In this document: positions 27,453-37,200 of the stretch, one piece after another
Position numbering within the stretch: position 1 is the first letter of the stretch
Layout: every line of letters begins with the position of its first letter
Assembly (NCBI GenBank): GCA_965242735.1
Contig: OZ251497.1
Location: 620,001-684,000, forward strand
Direction: 5' to 3'
Length of the DNA: 64,000 nucleotides
DNA from: G958295645 sp965242735
GTDB lineage: Bacteria; Gemmatimonadota; Gemmatimonadetes; Longimicrobiales; Gaopeijiaceae
Program-made: the position numbers and the translations under genes
Notes under the pieces: model-generated
What the model was told of the DNA's origin: nothing
The model's database searches: none
The model's input: only the letters and a program-made list of their open reading frames with translations

Positions 27453-27819
27453 CCGGCCAAGGTACCGCCGAGCGACGGTCCGCGCCCGCCCGCCCGGCGG
27501 CCCTGCGGCAGTCGGGCACGTGCGTGCGTGAGCCATAATAGTTGCGTGCGTCCGCTCCGGCTCCGCGCGGCCCGCCCGGCGGCTTGCTTGCCATGAGGCC
27601 GTCCAGTCCCCATATTGAAGGGCGTGTCGGGAGGATCGCTGTTTTAGCCAACACTGGAAGAGCCGGGGCCGTCTATCGCGGCGGACGTCATGCCCCCTTC
27701 GGGGGGACGGCGAAAACCACGGTGGCGTCGCCAGAAGTTGAACCCGGGCTTCAAACACGCCTTTCGGCACAACAAGAGTCGGCGCCCTTTCGGGGGTGTC
27801 GGCTCTTACCTTTTGGGCC
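27453..27819 (+). other. Divergent intergenic region with structured leader before queD-like gene
   Basis: No protein gene is supported. The right half can fold extensively on the plus strand: an outer stem GCCGTC/GACGGC (27668-27673 with 27706-27711) encloses a CCCCC/GGGGG hairpin (27693-27697 with 27701-27705). A long terminator-like hairpin follows at 27774-27807. A cis-acting RNA for the QueD-like gene is a reasonable guess. No known riboswitch consensus was recognised. Confidence 0.45.
27774..27814 (+). terminator. Terminator-like hairpin ending 5 nt before the QueD-like start codon
   Basis: Arm 27774-27787 pairs with 27794-27807 (14 pairs, three of them G-U) around a 6-nt loop, then ACCTTTT at 27808-27814. 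The ATG is at 27820. Either it ends a short leader RNA and works as an attenuator, or it controls ribosome access; no ordinary Shine-Dalgarno is seen between the hairpin and the ATG. Confidence 0.6.
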
Positions 27820-28242
27820 ATGGCCATCGTGAAGATCACGCGCCGGCTGCACTTCTCCGCCGCGCACCGCCTCGCCCGTCCCGAGTGGAGCGACGAGCGC
27901 AACGAGCGCGCCTTCGGCGAGTGCGCCAACCCCAACTGGCACGGCCACAACTACGAGCTCGACGTCACCGTGGCCGGCCCGCCCGACCCTGCGACGGGCT
28001 ACGTGATGGACCTGAAGGACCTCAAGGCCCTCGTCCAGCGCGAAGTCGTCGCCGACCTCGATCACCGCAACCTGAACCTGGACGTCCCCTGGCTCGAAGG
28101 CGTCCTGCCGTCCACCGAGAATCTGGTGACGCGCATCTGGGACCGCCTCGCCCCCCACGTCCCGCCCCCCGCCGTCCTCGACAGGCTGGTGCTCTGGGAG
28201 ACCCCGCGTCACTGGGTGGAGTACGCCGGGCCGGACCGGTGA
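27820..28242 (+). CDS. queD: 6-carboxytetrahydropterin / 6-pyruvoyltetrahydropterin synthase-like protein
   Basis: 140 residues. Zinc ligands appear as 'HFSAAHR' and 'HGHNY', and the catalytic Cys in 'ECANPNWHGHNY' (C-x5-HGH, spacing nearer to PTPS than to short QueD forms). Later 'DLDHRNLN' and 'PSTENL' match the family. It converts dihydroneopterin triphosphate to the tetrahydropterin used for queuosine or biopterin-type cofactors. ATG 27820 starts right after a terminator-like hairpin. The next gene begins at its stop with a GTGA overlap. The exact pathway (queuosine or other pterin) is uncertain, so the symbol is tentative. Confidence 0.88.
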   Translation: MAIVKITRRLHFSAAHRLARPEWSDERNERAFGECANPNWHGHNYELDVTVAGPPDPATGYVMDLKDLKALVQREVVADLDHRNLNLDVPWLEGVLPSTENLVTRIWDRLAPHVPPPAVLDRLVLWETPRHWVEYAGPDR

Positions 28243-28913
28243 ACGTCCTCCTGACGGACCACATGGTCTGTCCGCGCTGCGGCCCGCCGTTCGGCCTGGT
28301 CCTCGTGGCGCGCGAAGTCGCCGACCGCCGCGTGCGCCGAGGCGAGTTCGGATGCGCCAACTGCCGCGACAGCTTCCCCGTGGAAGACGGATTCGCCGAC
28401 ATGCGTCCCCAGCCGAGGAGCCCGGCCCCGCCGCGGGAGGGTGAGGCGGAGGGGAGCGCTGCCGACGCTTTTGGCCATGTCGGCGTTTCCGGCCAGGCCA
28501 GCGGGTCGGCTGCCGACGCGTTGCGGATCGCCGCCGGTCTGGGTTTGGCGGACGGAGCGGGGTTCGTGATCGTCTGGGACGGAAGGGAGGACGAGACGGT
28601 GGGGCTGTCCGAGGTCGTGCCGGAGGTCGAGGTGGTGGTGACGGGATGGGGCGCGCGGGACTTCGCCTCCGCCGCCGGAGTCAGCGCGATGGCCGTGGGC
28701 CCGGTGCTGCCGTTTGCGGACGGCGTGGCGCGTGGCGTCGTCGTTGGGGGGGCTGGGCGGGCCGGCGCTTGGCGGGAGTCGGTCCGCGTGCTGGGGCCGG
28801 GCGGGCGGATCGTGGCCGGTGCGTCGCCGGATGCCGAGCGGCGCATGACGGCGGCCGGGTGCACCCTGCTCGCCCGCGACGAAGAGACGCTGGTGGTGGT
28901 GCCGCGGCGATGA
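28239..28913 (+). CDS. Zn-ribbon (Trm112-like) protein with degenerate methyltransferase-like domain
   Basis: 224 residues. The N-terminus has two CxxC pairs, CPRC and CANC, around 'DRRVRRGEFGC', typical of Trm112-like zinc ribbons. After a Pro/Glu-rich linker the second half looks like the C-terminal part of a Rossmann methyltransferase ('LPFADGVARGVVVGGAG', 'VLGPGGRIVAG', 'AGCTLLARDEETLVV') but lacks a clear SAM-binding loop. GTG 28239 overlaps the upstream stop. It probably works with the pterin gene or with a methyltransferase; the partner is unknown. Confidence 0.7.
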   Translation: MNVLLTDHMVCPRCGPPFGLVLVAREVADRRVRRGEFGCANCRDSFPVEDGFADMRPQPRSPAPPREGEAEGSAADAFGHVGVSGQASGSAADALRIAAGLGLADGAGFVIVWDGREDETVGLSEVVPEVEVVVTGWGARDFASAAGVSAMAVGPVLPFADGVARGVVVGGAGRAGAWRESVRVLGPGGRIVAGASPDAERRMTAAGCTLLARDEETLVVVPRR

Positions 28914-29192
28914 AGGCGGCCCCTATTGGGGCGGTCGGTCGGTGGGCTGCCCGGTGCCGGTGCTCGGGAGCCGGTGCCGGCGGCCGCGACGGACCTTACG
29001 GCCGCGACGGGCTTGGCAGCCGCGCTGGACTTGGCGACCTTCCGACGTGACGGCCGCCGCCGCTCCCTTGCGCCCGGGCAAGCAGCCTTGCCGGAATGAA
29101 ACCCTTGCGGGCGTTCGCAACTCGTCCCGATCCAGAGTGGTGCCTGCATGAAACGACGCGACGATGTCCTGCTTCAAGCTACCAATCCGGCC

Positions 29193-31838
29193 TTAACCCG
29201 CGTCCTCCCTCTCCACCCGCATCACGGCATGATCGAACCACATCAGCAGCTTGGGGTCCTCCCGGAGCACGCGGTCGGGGATCTTCCTCGCCACAGCAAC
29301 GACGGTGGCGTAGTCCTTCTCCTGCCACGCCTGGCGGAAGCCGGCTCGCACCGCCTCGGTTCGGAACACAGTCAGCCTTGGCGCGTCGGTCTTCCGGTAC
29401 TCTGCAAACTCCCGGAGCAGTGCTCTCTCCCGTAACCGAACAAGGTCGGCCTCCTTGTGACGGTCGGGCACGTACCAGCGGTCGGTCTCGTCGGACAGGA
29501 AGTTCTGCTCAAGTAGGTCGGACAACTCGACCGGGCGTTCGTGCTTGCTCCAACCCGCGGTTTCCCGCAGGAACTGGGAGTGCAGCTCCTGGAAGGACTG
29601 GGGCTGGCGGGCGAGAACCTGGCGGAGCCACCGAATCGCGGACTCTTCGTCCCGGACGAACAGCTCCAACTGAGCTGGAACAACTGGACGGTCTGCCGCC
29701 CGCCGGTCGTACTGCTCCGCCTGCTCGGGAAGGAAGTACTGACCGTTCCGCTCAGGAAAGCGTCGGGTCAGCCCTCGGTAGAACTCGGCAGCCGAGATCG
29801 GTACGGGCACGCCGCGTTGTACGTAGAAGGCCACCATACGATCGAACAACAGGTAGTTGTGGCGCTCCGCAATCGCCTCAACGGCATCGTTTCTGACCTC
29901 GGGAGACGGCAGTTTCGCCAAGTGCATCCTCACGAAATCCCATACGCTGTGGTCGCGGTCGGCCTGCAGTAGGGCACGGCTCTCTATCTCTTCGCGTGGC
30001 TTGTATGCCGAGATCGCTAGATCCTGCTTGACCGTGGAGGCGTAGCTGAGCTGCTTGGTCGTCCCCTTCTTCTTGTCGAGCACGCGCACGTCGGCGACGA
30101 CGAAGCCAGCTTCGGAGAGCGCCTCCTGTATGGCAACCCAGACGGCGTTCAGCGAGTTGTGGAACTCGACGGTGATCCATCGACCCGGCTTGAGCACTCG
30201 AAAGTACTCGCGAAACGCCTCCAGCATCAGGCGCCGATAGTCCGCTAGGCTCTTGCCCTGCACCCGGTTGACGACGGCCTCCGGGGCGGGGTCGGTACGG
30301 ATGCCGAGCCAGCCTTCAACGAGGGTGTTCAGCTCCGAGTAGTTGAGGTTTCCGCCAAACGGCGGGTCGGTGAAGATGTAGTCGACCACAGCTTCTGGTA
30401 CGTTCCGCAAGTCGGTCGCGCTCTGCGTTCCGACGACGACGCCCTTGCCGCTAGGACCGCCGCCGCATCTGCGCAGGTCGGCGATCCGGCTCCGAAGGTA
30501 GTTGGTGGCCGGAATTTCGGCCGTCAGCGGCGCGGCGTACAAAGTCCCCGAAAGCGGGCCAACGTGGCGGTCGTGGTTCGGCATGTACCGATTCAAGCGA
30601 CAGACTCGCTGGAGCGCGCCCGTAAGCACGAACAATCCGAGAAAGCGAGCCTCCCGGCACTTCAAGTCACGCACGCGCACCCAGAAATCCGTCAACAAAG
30701 CCAGGTTGCGCCTGGTAAAGAAATGATGCAGGTGCGTGAATCCGTGGGACTGCCTCGGTTGTTGCGTGTTGAAGCCGTCGGGCATGGCCACAATGGGCGG
30801 CTCCGGACGAACCGACGCTTGCTCCAGGCGGGCGAGGAGCGCCAGATCGGCGTCGTCCGGGACCTTTTCAAAGCGCCGCTTGCCTACGGTGTAGTTGATC
30901 ATGACGGGTTGCTGCTCGGCCTGCCGCACTACCTTGCCGAGCTCGACGTCGAACCGGGAGGTCCAGGAGCGTTGCAACGTGCGAATCGATTGCAAGGAGC
31001 CGCATCCCGTACATGGCGCCTCCTTCGGCGTCCGTTGCTTGGGACCCCGAAAGACCAAGTCCCAGTACACTATCCTGCTACCACAGGCGGAGCACTGAAA
31101 TACGTCGGACCAAACAACGTACTGGGTATGACCGTATCCCTGGGCTGGGTCGCGACCGCCGTCGATGTTGACTCGTTCGGCGACATCGGTTGTGCCCCTG
31201 GGCCAGCCGATATGGGCCGTTTGCAGCAGCTCCGCGTGGTCCCGTGCGACCGCGGTGACGATCTCCTCGATCTCGTCCAGGTGTTGGGCCAGCGTTCCGA
31301 TCGCGTTCATGCCGGCCGCGATGAAGGACGCGGCGGGGCTGAGGTCGCTGAGTATGGTCTGTCGCGCTCCGTCCCCTTCCTTGGCGCAGAGCTGGGCCGC
31401 CACGCCAGTCATGCCGGTTCCGCAGAACGCGTCGAGAACGACGTCCCCAGGCCTTGTGAAGTGCAGGATGTACGGGACGATGGCGTCCGGCGGCACTTTT
31501 GTGCTGTAGTAGTGAGCGAAGTAGAGCGGATCGTTCTTGCCTGCAGAGACGTCTGCAGCAAATGCAACCACATCGGCTGAACCGTCCGACAAGTCGTCGG
31601 AAAGCGGCTCCGACGGGCTGCGTGCTGATACTGCGACCTCGCCGATGAATGGGCTTGGGCAGGCAGTGTAGTAGGGAGGCAGAGAGACATCCAAGACTTT
31701 GTCGGCACTCTCGTCCGGTGCCCCTTCGGTCTCCAACAGCTCCGGCATCGCCGCCGCCAGTCGCTGCCGGTGCGCATCCGATTCGAGAAGCGCGGTCTCC
31801 TGGCCCTCGCCCACCTGATCAAAGAGCGTTGTGGCCAC
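29193..31838 (-). CDS. DUF1156 / COG1743 adenine-specific DNA methyltransferase with Zn ribbon (PglXI-like, second copy)
   Basis: 881 residues. Early family string 'LPPYYTACPSPF'; SAM motif I 'DAFCGTGMTGVAA' near residue 135; two CxxC pairs (CSAC, CTGC) forming a Zn ribbon inserted in the middle; catalytic motif IV 'TDPPFGG' near residue 490, the DPPF form of N6-adenine methylases. It aligns along its whole length with the BREX methylase at 39383-42169 but lacks about 37 residues near the C-terminus that the latter has. GTG 31838 is chosen, 9 nt after the PLD gene stop. The pair PLD plus methylase is divergent from the BREX operon. It could mark host DNA for the PLD nuclease or be a spare PglX. 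Confidence 0.88.
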   Translation of the reverse strand: MATTLFDQVGEGQETALLESDAHRQRLAAAMPELLETEGAPDESADKVLDVSLPPYYTACPSPFIGEVAVSARSPSEPLSDDLSDGSADVVAFAADVSAGKNDPLYFAHYYSTKVPPDAIVPYILHFTRPGDVVLDAFCGTGMTGVAAQLCAKEGDGARQTILSDLSPAASFIAAGMNAIGTLAQHLDEIEEIVTAVARDHAELLQTAHIGWPRGTTDVAERVNIDGGRDPAQGYGHTQYVVWSDVFQCSACGSRIVYWDLVFRGPKQRTPKEAPCTGCGSLQSIRTLQRSWTSRFDVELGKVVRQAEQQPVMINYTVGKRRFEKVPDDADLALLARLEQASVRPEPPIVAMPDGFNTQQPRQSHGFTHLHHFFTRRNLALLTDFWVRVRDLKCREARFLGLFVLTGALQRVCRLNRYMPNHDRHVGPLSGTLYAAPLTAEIPATNYLRSRIADLRRCGGGPSGKGVVVGTQSATDLRNVPEAVVDYIFTDPPFGGNLNYSELNTLVEGWLGIRTDPAPEAVVNRVQGKSLADYRRLMLEAFREYFRVLKPGRWITVEFHNSLNAVWVAIQEALSEAGFVVADVRVLDKKKGTTKQLSYASTVKQDLAISAYKPREEIESRALLQADRDHSVWDFVRMHLAKLPSPEVRNDAVEAIAERHNYLLFDRMVAFYVQRGVPVPISAAEFYRGLTRRFPERNGQYFLPEQAEQYDRRAADRPVVPAQLELFVRDEESAIRWLRQVLARQPQSFQELHSQFLRETAGWSKHERPVELSDLLEQNFLSDETDRWYVPDRHKEADLVRLRERALLREFAEYRKTDAPRLTVFRTEAVRAGFRQAWQEKDYATVVAVARKIPDRVLREDPKLLMWFDHAVMRVEREDAG

Positions 31839-31846
31839 CCTCTTGC

Positions 31847-32869
31847 CTACACGCCCTTCTCGTGGATGAATCGAGCCGCCAAGGGGAACATTCTCTTCAG
31901 GGTGCTGCTCCCGCCACCGCCTCCGATTCGCGTTCCACCGAGGTTGGGCGGCAGTATCCCTCGCAACACGGCGTAGTCCCAGAGATCGGTGCGGCTGGTA
32001 GCGTGATCGTCGAGGTGCCGAACCCAGTCGTCGAGGAGCGTTCGACTCGGTTGGTAGATGTCGTTGGCGTCCATCGACTCCAGCGCGGCAACAAGGAAAC
32101 CGATGTAGTCTCCGTGCTCCTGGAGAAAGCGACACGCCGCGTAGTAGCTCTGTCGGAAGTGCCCGGTCAGATTCTGACCCCCGATGTTGTGATAGCGATC
32201 GTACAGCACCGACGCGCCAGGAAGCGATCGGTTGGATCTCAGCCACTCGCCAAACTCCTCAATCTCGGTAATCTCGCTCGTTCCCGCACTGCGCTGCCCG
32301 TAGCCCAGCAAGCCATCTAGTTCCCGTTGCACTTCGGCAAGATTATGTGAATCGGATGCCGCCGCCCTCTCCGCGACAATCCTTGCGGCGTGACTGGCGA
32401 CCCATTCTTCGAGCTTTTCCAGTGTCAGCGGCTTGCCATATCGGTCGGCCTCCGCATCAATCAGCTTGGTGGCAGCCAGAGCCTCGTCTGCGGTGAGGTC
32501 CAGCATGATCTCGAAGTTCTTGTCGAAGCCGGCAGATGACAGGTTGGCGGAGCCGACAAGTCCTGTGGAGCAGTCGGCTAGGTATGCCTTGGCGTGCAGC
32601 TGCTGGTGCACGACCAGTTGAACGAGATGGCCTTCATCCTGCAACGGCACCAGGCGTCGAGCCAGCTCGTCAGGGCTGGAGACGCCACTGATCCACTCGG
32701 ATGGGCTGATCCGGCTCATGAAGGTCAGGCCGACGCCGGACGGCAACACCTTGGACAGCCGACTGAGCCCGCGCGCACTGTAGTAGGGGGTGCATACCAA
32801 GAGTCGCTCGCGGCTCGCGCTTGCAACTCTGTCGAAGTCGTTCCAGGATGCTTGAATTACCTTTGCCAC
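31847..32869 (-). CDS. Phospholipase D-like domain protein, probable nuclease
   Basis: 340 residues. One PLD motif is evident: 'LHAKAYLADCSTGLVGSANLSSAGF' with H, K and the GSAN...G spacing of HKD nucleases, at about residues 107-131. A single motif implies a dimer to form the active site. The C-terminal 150 residues are helical and unassigned. In fused forms this domain precedes SNF2 helicases of restriction-like systems, but here it is stand-alone. GTG 32869 is preceded by AAGGAG 9 nt upstream. It leads the DUF1156 methylase gene by 8 bp, so the two form an operon. Confidence 0.82.
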   Translation of the reverse strand: MAKVIQASWNDFDRVASASRERLLVCTPYYSARGLSRLSKVLPSGVGLTFMSRISPSEWISGVSSPDELARRLVPLQDEGHLVQLVVHQQLHAKAYLADCSTGLVGSANLSSAGFDKNFEIMLDLTADEALAATKLIDAEADRYGKPLTLEKLEEWVASHAARIVAERAAASDSHNLAEVQRELDGLLGYGQRSAGTSEITEIEEFGEWLRSNRSLPGASVLYDRYHNIGGQNLTGHFRQSYYAACRFLQEHGDYIGFLVAALESMDANDIYQPSRTLLDDWVRHLDDHATSRTDLWDYAVLRGILPPNLGGTRIGGGGGSSTLKRMFPLAARFIHEKGV

Positions 32870-33706
32870 TCTTGTTTCTCCTTGATCGATAGGTTGGTCG
32901 GCCTTCCCTCATGGTTCCGGTTCAAGTGAGAATGCCCCCTCGACGGTACCGAGGCGAGGGAGGCTGGTCAAGCGATTCTGGAACGGCACACAGGTGCACT
33001 CCCCGGTCGCCCTCGTGACACGACCGAGCCCCCTTGGCACGAGGAGGGAGCGGACGTGCCTGGCCGATCCCCGGCCAGTCTCGAGACGCATTGCATGTGG
33101 GAGCCTCATCACAAAGCTAACGTCGGTGTCAAGACCGGGTAGCGACGCGGGCGCGTGGATGTCGTCCCCGCCGTCGGGCGGGAGGCCGCGGGGCATGGCG
33201 GTAGCCACGCGGGGCTTGGAGTCGTCCGGGCTTGTGGCGGGATGACGAGCGGACCGGGCGGAGGGGGGGTGGCGACGCGGGCATGGAGCCGCCGGTCGTT
33301 CGGATCGCGTGCGGAAGCCGTACCGCCTTGCCCACGCCCGCGCCCGCGCTCTTGCCCAAATTCCTCGCGTCGGCGAGGCTGGCCAGCTGTCGTTGCGACG
33401 ACAAGCTGTGTCCCGACCGCGGGCCCGTTTTTGGTCGTGCCACAATCAAGGAAAGCCCAGCGTCCAAAGATTTCACCCCTTCAAAATGTCCCGAAAAATG
33501 TCCCATTTTTAGGCGCAAGCTGTCCCGCACTTCGGCCCGTTGGAGGGGCCCGCTGAAGGAGCCCGTTGAGCGAACCCGTCGGCAGGCTCCCCAGAGCCGC
33601 GCGGTCTTGCCGGGCCCGCTCGAAGCCGGAGGCCGGCCACCAACGGGGCGCGAGCAGCCTCCCCGCCGGGAAGCCCGCCAGCGCCGCGCGCAGTATACTG
33701 TACGGA
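32870..33706. other. 837-bp divergent control region between the PLD-methylase pair and BREX
   Basis: No gene is supported in either strand; frames are open but of unnatural composition. The right end holds TGTCCC four times (33409, 33487, 33499, 33521), two of them as AAATGTCCC copies 12 bp apart, and the palindrome CAGTATACTG at 33691-33700 directly before brxF. It probably carries both promoters and operators. Confidence 0.5.
33691..33700 (+). promoter_or_regulatory. Palindromic -10-like element before brxF
   Basis: CAGTATACTG is a perfect 10-bp palindrome containing TATACT, one mismatch from the sigma-70 -10 consensus. The ATG of brxF begins 6 nt after it, with no Shine-Dalgarno, so a leaderless transcript is possible. 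No -35 box is evident. Confidence 0.4.
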
Positions 33707-34249
33707 ATGGAATCCCTTGCCGACCGCATCGAACGCTCCGCCCAGGACGCCGCGTCGCTCCGCCACCGACTCGTGCTGGTCGTGGGCCCGCCCGGCTCGG
33801 GCAAGACGACGGCCCTCCGGGAAGTCCGGGACCGCACGGGCGCGCCGTTCATGAACGCCAGCCTGGAGCTTTCCCGCCGGATGCTGGAGCTGACGGAGCC
33901 GCAGCGCAGGCTCCGCCTTGCCCAACTGCTCGGCGACGTGGTGGACGCGGCAGAGGCCGAGCGCGAGGAAGCGGCGCCGCGACCGGCGTCCGCCGGGATC
34001 GTCCTGCTCGACAACATCGAGCTCGTATTCGACCCGGCGTTCCAGCAGGACCCGCTCAAGCTGCTCCAAGGGCCGTCGCGCCACAGGGTGGTCGTGGCGG
34101 CGTGGCCGGGGACGGTGGCCGAAGGGCGGCTGACGTACGCGGTTCCCGGTCATCCGGAGCGCCGCAGCTACCCGATGGCGGACTTGGCGGCCGATGCGCT
34201 CGTCGTGGACGCCCAAGAATGCAGCGCCCGCCTGGAGGCCCGCCGATGA
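33707..34249 (+). CDS. brxF: BREX-3 P-loop protein BrxF
   Basis: 180 residues, a small P-loop NTPase: Walker A GPPGSGKTT at 27-35 and Walker B-like IVLLDNIELVF near 98-108. Size, P-loop and position just before brxC match BrxF, the marker of type 3 BREX. Its job in the complex is not established. ATG 33707 gives the correct N-terminus; a longer frame from 33566 would add Arg-rich sequence. It overlaps brxC by ATGA, so the two are coupled. Confidence 0.85.
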   Translation: MESLADRIERSAQDAASLRHRLVLVVGPPGSGKTTALREVRDRTGAPFMNASLELSRRMLELTEPQRRLRLAQLLGDVVDAAEAEREEAAPRPASAGIVLLDNIELVFDPAFQQDPLKLLQGPSRHRVVVAAWPGTVAEGRLTYAVPGHPERRSYPMADLAADALVVDAQECSARLEARR

Positions 34250-37200
34250 AGTACCGCGACCTGATCCAGTTCGATCCCATCGAGTCCGTCGTCCAGCTCC
34301 GCAACGCGGCGAAGGCGGACGAGGCTCGGAGGCTGGTGGAGTCCTACGTCGTGTCGGACGACATGGCGGAGAAGCTGTCGGCGGTCGTGATCCCCCAGCT
34401 CCAGTACGACGCTGCCGCCGACAATCGGGGCCTCTTGGTCGTGGGCAACTACGGCACCGGCAAGTCGCACCTGATGTCGGCGCTGGCCGGGGTCGCCGAG
34501 CACGCGGACCTGGCCGAGCGTCTCACGCACCCGAAGCTGGCCGAGGCCGCCAAGGCCGTCGCGGGCCGCTTCAAGGTGATCCGGGTGGAGATCGGGGCGT
34601 CGCAGATGCCCCTGCGCGACATCCTGACGAAGGCGCTGGAGGAAGAAACGTCCGCCATGGGCGTCCGCTACGGCTTCCCGCCCGCCGACGAAGTGCCGAG
34701 CAACAAGCATTGCTTCGAAGAGATGATGACGGCCTTCCACGGCGTCTTCCCCGACCACGGTCTGTTGCTCGTGGTGGACGAGCTTCTGGACTACCTGCGG
34801 GCGCGGAAGGACCAGGAGCTGGTGTACGACCTGAACTTCATGCGCGAAGTGGGAGAAGTGTGCCGCGACCTGCGCTTCCGCTTCATGGCCGGCGTGCAGG
34901 AAACCATCTTCGGCTCTCCTTCGTTCGCGTTCGCGGCCCAGGCGCTTCGGCGGGTCAAGGACCGCTTCGAACAAGTGCTCATCGCCAAGAGCGACGTGAA
35001 GTTCGTGGTGGCGGAGCGCCTGCTCAAGAAGACGGCGGACCAGAAGGACAAGATACGCAACCACCTGGCGCCCTTCGCCAAGTTCTACGAGCGCATGAAC
35101 GAGGGCATGGACGAGCATGTCCATCTCTTCCCCGTGCATCCAGCCTACATCGACGCCTTCGACCAGGTGGCCCAGGCCGAGAAGCGCGAGATCCTGAAGA
35201 CGCTCTCCCGAGCCATGCACAAGATGCTCGACGACGAAGTGCCCGCGGACCACCCCGGACTCGTCACCTACGACAGCTACTGGAACACGTTGCGCGAGAA
35301 TCCCGCGTTCCGCGCCGTGCCCGACATCCGCGCCGTCGTTCAGTGCAGCGAAGTGCTGGAAGCGCGCATCCGGCAGGCGTACACCCGGCCCCAGTACCTG
35401 GCGATGGCGCTGCGGATCATCCACGCGCTCTCGGTCCACAGGCTCACGACCGGCGACATACACTCGAACCTGGGCGCCACGGCCAAGGAGCTGAGGGACG
35501 CCCTGTGCCTGCACCAGCCCGGCGTCGAGAACCTGGGCGGCGATCCGGCCGACGACCTCCTGACGCAAGTCGAAACCGTCCTGCACGAGATATACAAGAC
35601 GGTGAGCGGCCAGTTCGTCTCGTCGAACCCCGACAACGGCCAGTACTACCTGGACCTGAAGAAGACCGACGACTACGACGCCCTGATCGAGGCGCGCGCC
35701 GAGACGTTGGACGCCTCCAAGCTGGACCGCTACTACTACGGCGCGCTCCGGCGCATCATGGAGTGCACCGACCAGACCTACGTCACCGGCTACCAGATAT
35801 GGGAACACGAGCTGGTCTGGCCGGACCGGAAGGCGTCGAGGCGGGGCTACCTGTTCTTCGGGGCGCCCAACGAGCGTTCCACCGCCGTGCCTCCGAGGGA
35901 CTTCTACCTGTACTTCGTCCAGCCCTACGATCCGCCTCGGTTCAAGGACGAACGGAAGCCGGACGAGATGTTCGTGCGGCTGAACCGCCGCGACCAACAG
36001 TTCGACGAAGCGTTGACAAGCTACGCCGCGGCGGCGGACCTGGCGCTGACGTCTTCGGGGCACGCCAAGAAGACCTACCAGGAAAAGGCGGACGGTTTTC
36101 TGCGCGAGATCGTGACGTGGCTTCGCGAGAACATGATCGACGCCTTCCAGGGCACGTACAAGGGCCGAGCTCGAAAGCTCGCCGAGTGGAGCAAGGAGAA
36201 GTCGGTGCGCGAGGTCGCGGGCCTTCGCCCCGACGAAGTGATCGACTTTCGTGGGTTCGTCAACGCCGTGGCGGGCCTGTGCTTTTCACCGCACTTCGAG
36301 GACCAGGCGCCCGAATATCCCCGCTTCTCCGTGGTCGTGACGGACCAGAGCCGAGAGCAGGCGGCCCGGGACGCCCTGCAGGTCGTGGCCGGCAAGCGCC
36401 CGACCGCCCAGGCCACCGCCGTGCTGGACGCGCTGGGCCTGCTGGACGGCGACCGCATCGACCCCTCCGGCTCGCCCTATGCCGGGCACGTGCTGAAGCT
36501 GCTGGAACGGAAGGGACATGGGCAGGTCGTGAACCGGGGCGAGATCGTCGAAGCGGATCGCGGCGTCGAGTACATGGACAAGAAGGGCCAGCGGCTGGAG
36601 CCCGAGTGGGTGGTGGTCGTGCTGGCGGCGCTTGTGCACTCCGGTCACGTGGTTCTGGCGGTGCCGGGAGCCGTGTTCGACGCGGTCAGCCTGCCCGAGA
36701 TGGCGAAGCGCCCGCTCAAGGAGCTGGTCGACTTCAAGCACTACAAGGCGCCGAAGGAGTGGAACCTGCCGGCGTTGACCGCCTTGTGCGAGCTGGTCGG
36801 CTTGCAGCCCGGCGCGGCCCGGCTGGCGACGCAGGGCCAGCAGGCGGCGGTGCAGCAGTTGCAGGAGAAGCTGACGGAGGTCGTGCAGCGGCTGGCCAAG
36901 AGCGCGCACTTGGTGCAGGAGAGACTTCCGTTCTGGGGCGCGCCTCTGCTGGCGGACGACGAGACGCAGCGGTTCCACGAAGGCATGAAGGGGACCAAGG
37001 CGTTCCTGGAGTCCCTTCAGATGTACACGACGCCCGGCAAGCTGAAGAACTTCCGCCACTCCGCCGACGAGGTGGCGTCCCACGGCGCGGGCATGGCGTG
37101 CTTGGAGGAGATCGACGCGCTGAACGCGCTGCGGACCAGCCTGGACCCGCTGGCGTCCTACTTGACGGCCGCGCTGGCGGGACTGCCGTCGGAGCACGAG

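Noticed and set aside
27725..27765. T-arm-like GGGTTCAAC string on the minus strand as part of a tRNA gene
   Set aside because: The stem has two G-U pairs, and no acceptor, D or anticodon arm could be placed around it.
32909..33445. Open frames in the BREX divergent region
   Set aside because: Residue composition is Arg/Pro/Ser-rich without domains; no ribosome-binding sites; overlapping frames are equally open.
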